DNA of 16,425 nt from NCBI GenBank assembly GCA_003221985.1, contig QHUQ01000153.1:1-16425 (forward strand), written 5' to 3'. The notes beneath the pieces were generated by a model that did not search any database, was not told the origin of the DNA, and saw nothing but the letters and a program-made list of their open reading frames with translations. Origin of the DNA: Gemmatimonadota bacterium (lineage in GTDB: Bacteria > Gemmatimonadota > Gemmatimonadetes > Gemmatimonadales > GWC2-71-9). Positions 1 through 7,887 of this stretch are shown here, piece by piece. The number at the start of each line of letters is the position of its first letter. Positions within the stretch are counted from its first letter, which is position 1. The translations under genes were made by a program, and so were the position numbers.

Positions 1-169
1 GGTCGAGCGCGAACTGCCGGATGAGCTGCTCACAGACGACCGGATCGGCGGCTTCGCCGGGTTGGCCCGCGCAGGGCTTTCCCGGAGCAGCGTGAATCAG
101 GATGAAGACGAACGTGACGACGGCGACGATGATGGCGACGGATGCGACGAGGCGCCGCACGAGCCACAT
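1..169 (-). CDS. Peptide ABC transporter permease (DppB-like), N-terminal fragment
   Basis: Partial gene that runs off the left edge of the window; only about 56 residues are visible. The reading starts MWLVRRLVASVAIIVAV, giving a positive N-terminus and one strong transmembrane helix (about residues 6-24), followed by FILIHAAPG. That is the usual N-terminal pattern of the DppB/OppB inner-membrane permeases, where the first helix leads into an xLxxAPGDP-like turn. It directly follows the substrate-binding lipoprotein gene on the same strand, which fits a dipeptide/oligopeptide uptake operon. The ATG at 169 is chosen for the hydrophobic start; a GTG at 187, touching the stop codon of the upstream gene, is in frame and would add six residues. 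The family call rests on a short fragment and on the neighbour. Confidence 0.72.
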   Translation of the reverse strand, partial: MWLVRRLVASVAIIVAVVTFVFILIHAAPGKPCAGQPGEAADPVVCEQLIRQFALD

Positions 170-187
170 CCCGCCCACCGCCGTCAC

Positions 188-1861
188 CTAGCGCTCCACG
201 CGGTCTCGATCGATCAGCCGGTCGGGAGGGATGCGCCAGGTGCGCAGCAACGCCGCCCATGAGTCGGGGCGGATCTGCACGTTGTCGAAGCGGTTGTGCA
301 CGGCGGCGACGTTCTCGAGGGCATACAGGAAGATGCCGGGGGCGTCGGCGTTGATCGTCTCCATCGCGGCCTTCCACAGCGCCCGCGCCCGCTCGCGCGT
401 GGGCGCCGCGATCGCGAGATCGACGAGCCGCTCGAACTCGGCATTGTAATAGCGGCCGAAGTTGGAACCGCCAAAGCCGGCGCGCGTCCACGTCTGCGTG
501 ATCCCGGAGCCGGGCGACGGATCGTTGCCGCGCGACAGGACCGACGTGTCGAACTTCCCGGAACTGAGTCGCTCGTTGACCACGCTGAACTCGAGCTCGT
601 CGATGTCGGTCTGGACGCCGATCGCGCGGAATTGCTCCTGCAGCAGGCGCGCGTACTGGCGCCGCAACACGCTCGTGGTCGGCACCAGAATGTGGAACGC
701 GAGCGGCTGGCCGTTCTTGTCGCGGATGCCGTCGCCGTCGTGGTCGCGCCAGCCGTGGGCGTTGAGAATCCGCGCGGCCTGCGCCGTATCGTTGGGAAGC
801 TGCCGGATCTCCGGATCCCAGATTCCCAGCAGCGACGACATCGGCCCCGGCGGGACTTTGCCGAGATCGCCCAGCGTACTCTTCACCAGACTGGCGCGGT
901 CCACGACCATGCTGAGCGCGCGGCGCACGTCGCGGTCCGCAAAGATCGGATTGGGCTTCGAGGTATCGCCGTTGGCCCGCAGGTTGAAGCCGAGATAGGT
1001 GTAGACGTTGCCACGGAACGGGTAGATCGTGAGCTGTTTCGCGGCCCGTGCCCGCTCGACGTTGTCCGGCGTGACCAGCTGCTCGCGGACATCCGCCTGA
1101 TCGGCGATGACTTGCTGGACGGCAACCTGGAGGTTGGGCGTGAAGCGCCAGATCAAACGCCGGATCGGTGGCCGGCCGAGAAAGAACGTCGAATCGGCCA
1201 CGAGCTCGAGCGACTGCGCCGCCTGCCAGCTGACGAAGCGGTACGGGCCGTCGCCGACCGGCTGCCGGCCGAAGGGCGCCGTTTTCCACTGATCCCGGGG
1301 CACCGCTCGCAGCAAATGCGCCGGCAGGATGCGCATGTGGTACACCGCGTCGTAGAACATCTCGGGATAGCGCTCGTGGAAGCGGAACACCGCGGTCGAC
1401 GCATCCCGCTGCGTGACGCTGGCGATGCGCCGCAGCTTGGGGCGGAACGGCGAGCCGACGGCGGAGTCCGTGTACGCGTTGAACGTGAACTCGACGTCCG
1501 CCGCGGTCACCGGCTGGCCGTCCTGCCAGCGGGCGCGCGGGTCGAGATGGAACACCAGCGTCAGCGGTCCGTCCCACTCCCAGCGCTGCGCGAGCAGCGG
1601 CTGGAAGTCTTCATCGCCGATGGTGTTGGTCGACATCCCCACGTCCGCCAGCTTCAGGAACAGCTGCTCGCCGATGTCGCCCGCGACGACGTTTTCGCTC
1701 GACGGCGGCAGCAGAGTGGGGGGCTCGGCGACCGCGGCGTTGATCAGCGTCCCGCAGTAGGCGCCGGTGCATCCGCCGCGACGTTCGCATCCCGCGAGCG
1801 TGACGACGGCAAGAACGACGAGGACTTGGAATGGAGCGCGCCGTGGCATGGCGCTTAACAT
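188..1861 (-). CDS. Peptide ABC transporter substrate-binding lipoprotein (SBP family 5)
   Basis: Extracytoplasmic binding protein of the DppA/OppA type that would deliver peptides (or a related ligand such as nickel or sugars; the ligand cannot be read from sequence) to the permease encoded just downstream. The 557-residue length is normal. The N-terminus is a lipoprotein signal: arginines at 7-8, a hydrophobic run, and the lipobox LAGC with Cys25 as the lipidated residue. Family landmarks follow in order: the N-terminal lobe with LAQRWEWDGPLTLVFHLDP and the W-Q-D-G-Q-P-V-T-A-A-D-V signature, then VGDGPYRF, then RRALSMVVDR, then HGWRDHDGDGIRD, an EF-hand-like turn common in this family. The ATG at 1861 lies one base after the stop of the upstream octanoyltransferase gene (TGA-A-ATG); a second in-frame ATG at 1849 would still keep the whole signal peptide. 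The frame is intact and the C-terminus is complete. Confidence 0.92.
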   Translation of the reverse strand: MLSAMPRRAPFQVLVVLAVVTLAGCERRGGCTGAYCGTLINAAVAEPPTLLPPSSENVVAGDIGEQLFLKLADVGMSTNTIGDEDFQPLLAQRWEWDGPLTLVFHLDPRARWQDGQPVTAADVEFTFNAYTDSAVGSPFRPKLRRIASVTQRDASTAVFRFHERYPEMFYDAVYHMRILPAHLLRAVPRDQWKTAPFGRQPVGDGPYRFVSWQAAQSLELVADSTFFLGRPPIRRLIWRFTPNLQVAVQQVIADQADVREQLVTPDNVERARAAKQLTIYPFRGNVYTYLGFNLRANGDTSKPNPIFADRDVRRALSMVVDRASLVKSTLGDLGKVPPGPMSSLLGIWDPEIRQLPNDTAQAARILNAHGWRDHDGDGIRDKNGQPLAFHILVPTTSVLRRQYARLLQEQFRAIGVQTDIDELEFSVVNERLSSGKFDTSVLSRGNDPSPGSGITQTWTRAGFGGSNFGRYYNAEFERLVDLAIAAPTRERARALWKAAMETINADAPGIFLYALENVAAVHNRFDNVQIRPDSWAALLRTWRIPPDRLIDRDRVER

Positions 1862-1862
1862 T

Positions 1863-2489
1863 TCACTCGGCGGCCAGCGACGCCAGATGGCTCCAGTTTC
1901 CGACCACGGCGTCCGCCACTTCGTCGAAGCTCACCGGTCGTTTGAGTACCGCCGCCAGCGTCGTTTCCCCGTTGGAAGAAGAAGGTTGGGTCCCGTCGAG
2001 CAGAATCGATCCGTGCTGCAGGAACGCGTCGCCGCGGCGTACCTGGGCGGAGCCGACGAGCTTGCGGTCCTGGACGAGGATCTCGCCGCCGACGGAGGAT
2101 GCGAAGCAGGCGGCCGGACGGCCGGGCGGCCGGACGGCCGGAACGTTGGCCAGCACTGCTTCGACTCCCAGCGTGCGCAGCGCGATTGCCAGCCGTCCGT
2201 GGATCTCCCGGTACGCCCCGCGCAGCGAGCCAAACAGCGCTATCGGTGCCGCGACGGCGTAGGTGACTTCGTGTTCGTGCCACACGGCCTGACCGCCAGT
2301 CGGTCGCCGTACAACGGGGACGCCCTCGCGGACGAGATTCTCCATCGACTGGTTGCGACCCACTGAGAGCGTCGGGGGATCCCACCGGTACAGTCGAAGA
2401 AACGCGCGCTGCGATCGAGCGGCATCGTCGAGCAGTGCCTCGTCAATCGCCATGTTCTCGACGCCCGCGTGCCCGTGGGCATCGATCAT
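1863..2489 (-). CDS. lipM: Lipoate-protein ligase/octanoyltransferase family protein, LipM-like
   Basis: Member of the BPL/LplA/LipB catalytic fold. It shows ENMAIDEALL near the start, RPTGGQAVWHEHEVTYA (the substrate-binding RRxTGGxAVxH motif), and ILVQDRKLVGSAQ with the conserved lysine (Lys143 from this start), then FLQHGSILLDG. Unlike LplA ligases it has a cysteine in ACFASS (Cys128), the position of the acyl-accepting cysteine in Bacillus LipM. I therefore infer octanoyl transfer from ACP to GcvH rather than ATP-dependent lipoate ligation. Its place in a gcvH-gcvP cluster supports this. The start is uncertain: the ATG at 2489 follows the gcvP stop by 16 nt, but the conserved tryptophan normally just before this point lies upstream, so a CTG near 2501-2516, or the ATG at 2609 inside gcvP, may be used. 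A tandem 8-bp repeat sits just before the cysteine. Confidence 0.82.
   Translation of the reverse strand: MIDAHGHAGVENMAIDEALLDDAARSQRAFLRLYRWDPPTLSVGRNQSMENLVREGVPVVRRPTGGQAVWHEHEVTYAVAAPIALFGSLRGAYREIHGRLAIALRTLGVEAVLANVPAVRPPGRPAACFASSVGGEILVQDRKLVGSAQVRRGDAFLQHGSILLDGTQPSSSNGETTLAAVLKRPVSFDEVADAVVGNWSHLASLAAE
2112..2143. repeat. Tandem 8-bp repeat (GGCCGGAC x4) inside lipM
   Basis: Four head-to-tail octamers: GGCCGGAC, GGCCGGGC, GGCCGGAC, GGCCGGAA. Read in the lipM frame they encode VRPPGRPA, immediately before the proposed catalytic cysteine, in a segment that I expect to vary in length in the family. The same octamer, as its complement GTCCGGCC, forms a second array at 10459-10485 in an unrelated gene. 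Confidence 0.9.
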
Positions 2490-2505
2490 CAAGGTCCACA
2501 GGCCG

Positions 2506-3942
2506 TCAGACTTCAGCGTACGCTTCCACGGGCGGGCAGGTACACACCAGGTTCCGGTCTCCAAACGCGGCATCGATCCGGCCGATCGGGGGCCACACCT
2601 TGTGGTCACGCGTCGCCGCCGTCGGGAACCCGGCGCGTTCGCGCGCGTACGGCCGGTCCCAGGTGTCGACCAGCAGGTCGGCGAGCGGATGCGGGGCGTG
2701 CTTCAGCAGGTTGCTTTCCCGGTCGGCTTCGCCGTTCTCGATCTCGCGAATTTCACCGCGAATGGCGATCAGCGCGTCCACAAAACGGTCCAGCTCCACC
2801 TTCGGCTCGCTCTCCGTCGGCTCGACCATCAGGGTCCCGGCCACAGGGAAGGAGACCGTCGGCGGATGGAAGCCGTAATCGATGAGTCGTTTGGCAATGT
2901 CCTCGACATCCACGCCGGCGGACGTCTTGAACGGCCGGGTGTCGATGATGCACTCGTGGGCGACGAGTCCCTGCTGTCCCGCATACAACAGCTCGTAATG
3001 CCCACCCTCCTGCAGCCGACGCGCGATGTAATTGGCGTTGAGGATCGCGACTTTTGTCGCGAGCGTCAGGCCGTCGCGTCCCATCATGGCGATATAGGCC
3101 CACGAGATCGGCAGGATCGACGGGCTACCCCACGGGCCCGCCGACACCGTACCGGCGCTTGCGGCGAGCGGCACGCCGACGTCGATCACCGGATGCGTCG
3201 GCAAATGCGGCGCCAGATGCTCGGCGACACCGATGGGCCCCATGCCGGGACCACCGCCGCCGTGCGGGATGCAGAACGTCTTGTGGAGATTCAGGTGGCA
3301 CACGTCGGCGCCGATGTCGCCCGGCCGGCACAGGCCTACCTGCGCATTCATGTTGGCGCCATCCATGTAGACCTGCCCGCCATGCTGATGCACGATCTTG
3401 CAGATCTTCTTGATGGATGCCTCGAACACGCCATGCGTCGATGGATAGGTCACCATCAGCGCGCCCAGCGTGGCGGCGTGCGCTTTCGCCTGGGCTTCGA
3501 GATCGGCGACGTCGATGTTCCCCTGCTCGTCGGTCTGCACCACCACGACCTGCATGCCGGCCATGACGGCGCTGGCGGGGTTCGTGCCGTGCGCCGATTG
3601 CGGGATCAAGCAGGTCGTGCGATGCGCCTCGCCACGGTGCTGGTGGTAGGCGCGAATCACGAGCAGCCCGGCAAACTCCCCCTGCGAGCCGGCATTGGGT
3701 TGCAGCGACACCGTGGCAAAGCCCGTGATCTCGGCCAGCCATGCTTCGAGCTGGCGGAACAGCGTGGCGTAACCCTGCGCCTGCGCGCGCGGCGCGAAGG
3801 GATGCAGGCGATTGAAGCCGCGCCAGGTGATCGGGATCATCTCCGTCGTGGCGTTGAGCTTCATCGTGCACGAGCCGAGCGGGATCATCGCCGCCGTCAG
3901 CGACAGATCGCGATCTTCGAGCCGCTTGAGGTAGCGCAGCAT
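2506..3942 (-). CDS. gcvP: Glycine dehydrogenase (P protein), C-terminal half, frame-broken from the N-terminal half
   Basis: C-terminal half of the PLP-dependent P protein of the glycine cleavage system, which decarboxylates glycine and passes aminomethylene to the lipoyl arm of GcvH. Visible landmarks are [40 protein letters not shown] and CHLNLHKTF; the lysine in LHKTF (nt 3280-3282) is the PLP Schiff-base residue. Homology in this frame begins at nt 3978 with [14 protein letters not shown], directly after an in-frame TAG (3981-3979), so it is not a free-standing gene start. The first ATG (3942) has GGAG directly against it, not a workable Shine-Dalgarno. The N-terminal half lies in another frame (3125..5281). 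About 30 linker residues that normally join the halves are absent. I read this as one gene with an out-of-frame internal deletion or an assembly error. Confidence 0.9.
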   Translation of the reverse strand: MLRYLKRLEDRDLSLTAAMIPLGSCTMKLNATTEMIPITWRGFNRLHPFAPRAQAQGYATLFRQLEAWLAEITGFATVSLQPNAGSQGEFAGLLVIRAYHQHRGEAHRTTCLIPQSAHGTNPASAVMAGMQVVVVQTDEQGNIDVADLEAQAKAHAATLGALMVTYPSTHGVFEASIKKICKIVHQHGGQVYMDGANMNAQVGLCRPGDIGADVCHLNLHKTFCIPHGGGGPGMGPIGVAEHLAPHLPTHPVIDVGVPLAASAGTVSAGPWGSPSILPISWAYIAMMGRDGLTLATKVAILNANYIARRLQEGGHYELLYAGQQGLVAHECIIDTRPFKTSAGVDVEDIAKRLIDYGFHPPTVSFPVAGTLMVEPTESEPKVELDRFVDALIAIRGEIREIENGEADRESNLLKHAPHPLADLLVDTWDRPYARERAGFPTAATRDHKVWPPIGRIDAAFGDRNLVCTCPPVEAYAEV

Positions 3943-5281
3943 CTCCGTTTCGGAGTGGTGCGTGTTGAAGACCGGGTGCTACATCGGTCAAATCGGCGTC
4001 GGTCACCGTTTCGTCGAGCGCGACGCCGATCCGGGTCTGCGACACCGTGCGCAGATTGATCTGCTTCACGCGGGCGGCGTCGATGATCCGCGGCAGCACC
4101 TCGGCCGGGACCTCGACCGCGACCGTGTCGAAGAAATGCGGATAAGCGATGCCGTACCCCAGCTTTTCCAGGGCGGCAGCCAGCGCTGTCGTGTACGCGT
4201 GCACGCGGCGCGCGATGCGGCTCAAGCCCTTGGGCCCGTGGTAGACCGCGTACATCGCGGCAACGACGGCGAGCAGCACCTGCGCGGTGCACACGTTGCT
4301 CGTCGCCTTCTCGCGCCGGATGTGCTGCTCGCGCGTCTGCAGTGCCATCCGCAGTCCGGTCCGGCCGGCGCGATCCTTGGAGACGCCGATGATGCGGCCG
4401 GGCAGGTGGCGCTTGAACTCGTCGCGCGTGGCGAAGAACGCCGCGTGAGGGCCGCCGTAGCCGAGCGGCACGCCGAAACGCTGCGAGTTGCCGACCGCGA
4501 TGTCGGCTCCCCATTCCCCGGGAGGCGCGAGCAGCGTCAGCGCGAGGAGATCGGTGGCGGCCGTGACGAGGGCACCCGCGGCGTGCGCTTGTTCACACAG
4601 CGCCCGAAAGTCACGGATGGCGCCGTCGGTTGCGGGATACTGCAGCAGCGCGCCGATCACGTTGCCCTGGTGGAAATCGAATTGGTCGGGCTCGGTAACG
4701 ACGACGTCGAGGCCGCGCGCCGCGGCCCGCGTCCGCACCACCGCGATCGTCTGCGGATGGCAATTCGCGTCGACGAGGTACACGAGCTTCCCCTCGTGCT
4801 TGGACACCGCCTCGGTCAGATGCATCGCCTCGGCGGCGGCGGTGCCCTCATCGAGCAGCGACGCATTGGCGATTTCGAGGCCGGTCAGGTCCGATACCAT
4901 CGTCTGGAAGTTGAGCAATGCCTCGAGCCGGCCCTGTGCGATCTCCGCCTGGTACGGCGTGTAGGCCGTGTACCAGCCGGGATTCTCCAGCACGTTCCGC
5001 TGAATCACGGTCGGCGTGATGCAGTCGTGGTATCCCATTCCCAGGTAGGAACGGAACACCTGGTTTTGGGCCGCCAGCAGGCGCAGCTCCTCGAGCGTTT
5101 CCTCCTCCGTCTTCGCGGCGGGAGTCCGCAGCGGATCACGCAGGCGGATATCGGCGGGGACGACCGCGTCGATGAACGCATCGAGCGAGTCGTACCCCAG
5201 CGTGCTCAGCATCGCCGCCTGGTCCTCGGGCGACGGGCCGATGTGCCGGTCTTGAAATAGATCCCAGTTGGTGGCGTTCAT
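3125..5281 (-). CDS. gcvP: Glycine dehydrogenase (P protein), N-terminal half; homology ends at residue ~434
   Basis: The ATG at 5281 follows the upstream hydrolase stop by one base (TAA-C-ATG). The protein opens [20 protein letters not shown], the standard P-protein start, and continues through [89 protein letters not shown] and the N-domain end [14 protein letters not shown]. Family similarity stops at about residue 434 (nt 3980). From there the frame runs out of register over the C-terminal half until a stop at 3125, so residues 435-718 are not meaningful protein. With the shift repaired, the joined product would be about 924 residues, some 30 short of the usual 950-960. All other parts of the N-terminal domain look intact. 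In an active enzyme this half forms the first aminotransferase-like lobe. Confidence 0.9.
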   Translation of the reverse strand: MNATNWDLFQDRHIGPSPEDQAAMLSTLGYDSLDAFIDAVVPADIRLRDPLRTPAAKTEEETLEELRLLAAQNQVFRSYLGMGYHDCITPTVIQRNVLENPGWYTAYTPYQAEIAQGRLEALLNFQTMVSDLTGLEIANASLLDEGTAAAEAMHLTEAVSKHEGKLVYLVDANCHPQTIAVVRTRAAARGLDVVVTEPDQFDFHQGNVIGALLQYPATDGAIRDFRALCEQAHAAGALVTAATDLLALTLLAPPGEWGADIAVGNSQRFGVPLGYGGPHAAFFATRDEFKRHLPGRIIGVSKDRAGRTGLRMALQTREQHIRREKATSNVCTAQVLLAVVAAMYAVYHGPKGLSRIARRVHAYTTALAAALEKLGYGIAYPHFFDTVAVEVPAEVLPRIIDAARVKQINLRTVSQTRIGVALDETVTDADLTDVAPGLQHAPLRNGDAALPQAARRSRSVADGGDDPARLVHDEAQRHDGDDPDHLARLQSPASLRAARAGAGLRHAVPPARSMAGRDHGLCHGVAATQCRLAGGVCRAARDSRLPPAPWRGASHDLLDPAIGARHEPRQRRHGRHAGRGGADRRAGEHRRRRSRSPGESARRHAGRADGDLSIDAWRVRGIHQEDLQDRASAWRAGLHGWRQHECAGRPVPAGRHRRRRVPPESPQDVLHPARRRWSRHGAHRCRRASGAAFADASGDRRRRAARRKRRYGVGGPVG

Positions 5282-5282
5282 G

Positions 5283-5963
5283 TTACGCGAGCGTGTGCGA
5301 TTCCCCGGGCGACAGGATGGTGACGGCAGCCCTGCTTCCCACCTGACGCCGGAATTCCTCCGGGTCGGCGCGAATCAGGTCCCACGTATTGTAGTGCATT
5401 GGAATAACGTCCTTGGGTTTCACGAACTCCACCGCGCGCACGGCGTCCTCGATCCCCATCGTGAAGTTGTCGCCGATCGGCACGAGCATCAGATCGACGC
5501 GGCCGGCGAGCAGCTGCATCTCGAGCGTGAGCGCGGTATCACCGGTATGATAGACCGTCCTGCCGCCGATCGTCACGACGACGCCGGCGGGATTGGTCGT
5601 GTACCTGCCGGTCTTGTCCCCTTCGACCCGGCCGCCGTGGAAAGCCGGCACCAGCTTCACCCTGCCGAACGGAAACTGGTGCGCTCCCCCGATGTGCATG
5701 CCGTGGCTCGTCGCGCCCTGATCGGCGCAGAACTGTGCCAGCTCGTAAGTGGCGACGATCGTCGCCTTGTGGCGTTGGGAGAGCGCCACCGCATCACCCA
5801 AATGATCGCCGTGGCCGTGCGACAGCAGAATGGCGTCGAGCTTGGGGAGCTTGTCGGGTCCGATGTCGGCGGCGGGATTACCGGTGAGGAATGGATCGAT
5901 GATGACGCGCTTACCGTCCCGCTCCAAGACGAAACAGGCGTGCCCGTGGAATGTCGCTTTCAC
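5283..5963 (-). CDS. UPF0173 family metal-dependent hydrolase (metallo-beta-lactamase fold)
   Basis: Compact cytoplasmic hydrolase of 226 residues, the usual size for UPF0173. Metal-site residues are visible: the [12 protein letters not shown] motif gives His49, His51, Asp53 and His54; AFHGG gives His109; YHTGDTAL gives Asp142; and PMHYNTWD gives His190. The opening [14 protein letters not shown] and DPFLTGNP are typical of the family. The physiological substrate is unknown; the fold implies hydrolysis of an ester-, amide- or phosphodiester-like bond. The start is GTG, and GTGA overlaps the gcvH stop by 4 nt with a purine-rich GGGAGA just ahead. It is therefore probably translated by coupling to gcvH, and gcvP follows after a 1-nt gap. 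Position between gcvH and gcvP does not by itself show a role in glycine cleavage. Confidence 0.9.
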   Translation of the reverse strand: MKATFHGHACFVLERDGKRVIIDPFLTGNPAADIGPDKLPKLDAILLSHGHGDHLGDAVALSQRHKATIVATYELAQFCADQGATSHGMHIGGAHQFPFGRVKLVPAFHGGRVEGDKTGRYTTNPAGVVVTIGGRTVYHTGDTALTLEMQLLAGRVDLMLVPIGDNFTMGIEDAVRAVEFVKPKDVIPMHYNTWDLIRADPEEFRRQVGSRAAVTILSPGESHTLA

Positions 5964-6349
5964 TCTCCCACATGCTTCGCGTACGCGTCGGCGCGGAGCA
6001 GCCCCTCCAATTCCTTGGGATCCTTGATCTTCACCTTGACCATCCAGCCCTTGCCGTACGGATCGCGGTTCACGAGCGCCGGGTCCTGCTCGAGTGCCTT
6101 GTTCGCCTCGACGATGCTCCCGGCGACGGGCGAGTATAGCTCGGACACTGCCTTCACGGCTTCGATGGTCCCGAAGGTGTCACGTTGCTTGAACGCGGCC
6201 GCGGCTTTGGGGAGCTCGACAAATACCACGTCTCCCAGTTCGCCCTGCGCGTAGTCGGTAATGCCGACCTCGACGACCTGCGGGTCATCGCTTGCCCGCA
6301 CCCACTCATGGTCCTTCGTGTAGCGGAGGTCCTTCGGAATGCTGGACAT
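5960..6349 (-). CDS. gcvH: Glycine cleavage system H protein
   Basis: Lipoyl-carrier protein of 129 residues, the usual length. It shuttles the aminomethyl group between the P and T proteins and is also the acceptor of octanoyl groups in LipM-type lipoate assembly. The sequence opens MSSIPKDLRYTKDHEWV, then GITDYAQGELGDVVFVELP. The lipoylation site is in GTIEAVKAVSELYSPVAG, with Lys66 as the modified residue. The end PYGKGWMVKVKI is also typical. A longer upstream open frame exists on this strand, but homology begins exactly at the ATG at 6349. No strong Shine-Dalgarno is seen. It lies 11 nt after the stop of the coaE tail and overlaps the next gene by 4 nt. The gene is intact, in contrast to its partner gcvP. 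Confidence 0.97.
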   Translation of the reverse strand: MSSIPKDLRYTKDHEWVRASDDPQVVEVGITDYAQGELGDVVFVELPKAAAAFKQRDTFGTIEAVKAVSELYSPVAGSIVEANKALEQDPALVNRDPYGKGWMVKVKIKDPKELEGLLRADAYAKHVGE

Positions 6350-6360
6350 GGGACGGGAGC

Positions 6361-7014
6361 CTACAACAGGTCCGCTCGGGGCGCCAGCCCCGCGCCATCT
6401 TCTTCGCTGAGTGCGACGCGGTCGTAACCCCAGGGCCGCAAATCGAGCCGCACCGCCACCGGATCGGGATCGGGAGAGAGGTGGTAGAGCCGGCAGGGCC
6501 GGGGCGGGACGGCTCGCTCCCAGGCGGAGCGAGCGCCGTCGGCGGCGGCAGCAGTCGCGACGATCGAGAGCGGCGCCCTCGCCCGCAATGCTTTCGGGAG
6601 CGCCTTCACGGTCACGTGCTCGACTCGCATGCCCGCATCGGAGTAGCGGCGCTCGATGGCGTGCAGCACCGCAGCGGAGTCCCTCCCGTCCGTGGCGCAC
6701 AACAGCAGCGTCTGACCGGGTGCCTCGTCCTGGACGCCCGTCCTCGCGGCCCGTTTACGCAGCTCGACAAACACCGCCTGCGCCTGCGCCTCGAGCTGTG
6801 CGAGCGTCCCGGCGTTCTCGATGACGTGCCGGCTCCGGGCGCGCTTCCGCTCGGCCGACATCTGAGCCGCGATCATGCGGTCGGCGTCCTCGTTCGACAG
6901 GCCGCGCCGCGTACGTAAGCGCGTGCGCCGCAACGCCACGGGGGCGTCCACGAGCACCACGGCGTCGAACTGCGCGGGATCGAGGACTTCGAACAGCAGC
7001 GGAATGTCGTTCAC
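6361..7014 (-). CDS. coaE: Dephospho-CoA kinase C-terminal part plus ~120-residue tail of unknown function; frame-broken
   Basis: The first ~90 residues are the C-terminal part of CoaE, the last enzyme of coenzyme A synthesis: VNDIPLLFEVLDPAQFDAVV, then VDAPVALRRTRLRTRRGLS (lid arginines), then MIAAQMSAERKRARSRHVIEN, ending near VFVELRKRA. The N-terminal P-loop part is in a different frame (7011..7199), and about 50 residues between the two are missing. The frame is open from 7014 (GTG) and further upstream, but upstream it reads nonsense. After the CoaE end the frame continues ~120 residues (TGVQDEAPGQTLLLCATDGR to APRADLL) that I do not recognise. The stretch has alternating hydrophobic strands (TLLLCATDG, RVEHVTV, LSIVATAA) suggesting a small alpha/beta domain, but no motif. 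It could be a fused domain or a separately initiated gene. Confidence 0.75.
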   Translation of the reverse strand: MNDIPLLFEVLDPAQFDAVVLVDAPVALRRTRLRTRRGLSNEDADRMIAAQMSAERKRARSRHVIENAGTLAQLEAQAQAVFVELRKRAARTGVQDEAPGQTLLLCATDGRDSAAVLHAIERRYSDAGMRVEHVTVKALPKALRARAPLSIVATAAAADGARSAWERAVPPRPCRLYHLSPDPDPVAVRLDLRPWGYDRVALSEEDGAGLAPRADLL

Positions 7015-7199
7015 CCATCGGGGGCGAGCACATCGGCCCCGAACCGTTTCGCGATGGCCGCCAGGACGGCGCTGCCGGGCGCCTGCGCCTCGCGCGCGAG
7101 CGCGTCGGCGTCGATGACGGTGGCTCCCCATTTCTTGAAGAGCTCCACCACTGTCGATTTGCCAGCGGCGATGTTGCCGGTGAGGCCGACGTTTAACAC
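7011..7199 (-). CDS. coaE: Dephospho-CoA kinase N-terminal fragment (P-loop), truncated by frame break
   Basis: The fragment of 62 residues carries the CoaE start, NVGLTGNIAAGKSTV with the Walker A P-loop, and WGATVIDADALAREAQAPGS with the DAD motif (the catalytic aspartate region), then AIAKRFGADVLAPDG followed at once by TGA. In the family the text after APDG continues for some 50 residues (including the IHP segment) before the DIPLLFE block. Here that block begins at the TGA, in another frame. The start codon is GTG at 7199. Upstream bases consist wholly of a heptamer repeat array, so no Shine-Dalgarno is present. Expected product: an inactive fragment unless the break is a sequence error. 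CoaE is normally essential, which favours either an assembly problem or a second copy elsewhere. Confidence 0.8.
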   Translation of the reverse strand: MLNVGLTGNIAAGKSTVVELFKKWGATVIDADALAREAQAPGSAVLAAIAKRFGADVLAPDG

Positions 7200-7200
7200 G

Positions 7201-7266
7201 GAGCAGGGAGCACGGAGCAGGGAGCAACAAAGAACACGGGATCGTACTGCTCCGTGCTCCGTGCTC
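7201..7266. repeat. Inverted heptamer arrays between tdk and coaE
   Basis: The left array is three full 7-bp units plus a partial one: GAGCAGG, GAGCACG, GAGCAGG, GAGCA (7201-7226). The right array is ACTGCTC, CGTGCTC, CGTGCTC (7246-7266). The reverse complement of the right arm matches the left arm at 19 of 21 positions, so the transcript could fold into a long hairpin with a loop of about 25 nt. There is no T-run, so it is not a typical terminator. The bases CACG at 7197-7200 continue the unit pattern into the coaE start codon. Confidence 0.88.
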
Positions 7267-7268
7267 GG

Positions 7269-7877
7269 TTACAGAAGGGCAGTCTGATCCTCATCCTGCC
7301 TCGGAACCCGATGGCAGTGCCTGCACCGTGCCTCATAGCTCTCCCGCCCCCCCACCATGATGATCGGACTGTCCCACAGCGCGGGCTTGCCGTTGACGAG
7401 CCGTTGATTGCGGGTGGCCGGACCGCCACAGACGACGCAGATCGCCTGGAACTTGTCCACCACCTCGGCGATGCACATCAGCGTCGGCATGGGCCCGAAC
7501 GGCAGCCCGCGGAAATCGACGTCGGTGCCGGCCAGAATCACTCGCACGCCGCGATCGGCGAGGCGGTTTGCCAGGTCGACAATGCCGTCGTCCAGGAACT
7601 GGGCTTCGTCCACCGCGACGACTTCCGTGGTGTCGCGCAGCCGGCGCGCGATCTCTTCGGCCGAATCGACCGGCTCCGCTTCCACCGTCACGCCGTCGTG
7701 CGAGGAGACGGAGAAGAGCCCGGCGTAGCGCGCATCTAGATGCGACTTAAAGACTTGCACTTGCTTACGGGCGATCACGGCGCGGCGCACGCGGCGGATC
7801 AATTCCTCGGACTTGCCGCTGAACATCACGCCGGCGATGACTTCAACCCACCCTGGACGATTGGCTTGTTGGAACAT
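7269..7877 (-). CDS. tdk: Thymidine kinase, type II
   Basis: Salvage enzyme that phosphorylates thymidine with ATP in the cytoplasm. Length 202 residues, normal for the tetrameric zinc-containing bacterial type. Visible motifs: Walker A GVMFSGKS (residues 16-23, Lys22), DARYAGLF with VSSHDG, the [10 protein letters not shown] motif with the catalytic Glu91, [18 protein letters not shown], and two Cys pairs CVVC (147, 150) and CRHC (185, 188) that form the structural zinc site. The [11 protein letters not shown] opening matches family starts. The ATG at 7877 has GAGGG a few bases upstream. It is the first gene of the minus-strand train and is divergent from the HU gene across 157 bp. Intact. 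Confidence 0.96.
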   Translation of the reverse strand: MFQQANRPGWVEVIAGVMFSGKSEELIRRVRRAVIARKQVQVFKSHLDARYAGLFSVSSHDGVTVEAEPVDSAEEIARRLRDTTEVVAVDEAQFLDDGIVDLANRLADRGVRVILAGTDVDFRGLPFGPMPTLMCIAEVVDKFQAICVVCGGPATRNQRLVNGKPALWDSPIIMVGGRESYEARCRHCHRVPRQDEDQTALL

Positions 7878-7887
7878 GGGCCCTCAC

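Noticed and set aside
296..1858. Long open frame on the plus strand opposite the substrate-binding protein gene
   Set aside because: It is an antisense shadow of a GC-rich gene, arginine- and glycine-rich, with no domain-like pattern.
3970..3990. Programmed ribosomal frameshift in gcvP
   Set aside because: No slippery run is seen at the junction, an in-frame TAG precedes the new frame, and about 30 conserved-position residues are absent, which frameshifting would not explain.
2353..5260. Two long plus-strand open frames (2353-4059 and 3962-5260) opposite gcvP
   Set aside because: Antisense shadows: composition is dominated by Arg, Gly, His and Ala, and the minus strand encodes clear GcvP motifs.
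2506..5281. gcvP as a natural two-gene GcvPA/GcvPB form
   Set aside because: The C-terminal half has no independent start with a Shine-Dalgarno, begins in mid-motif after a stop, and the halves are in reverse register with a missing linker, unlike true split P proteins.
5960..6700. Longer H protein starting at 6700
   Set aside because: The extra N-terminal residues are arginine-rich shadow sequence over the coaE tail; GcvH homology starts at 6349.
7201..7266. Rho-independent terminator between tdk and coaE
   Set aside because: The hairpin is strong, but no T-run follows on the minus strand, and the structure is made of heptamer repeats.
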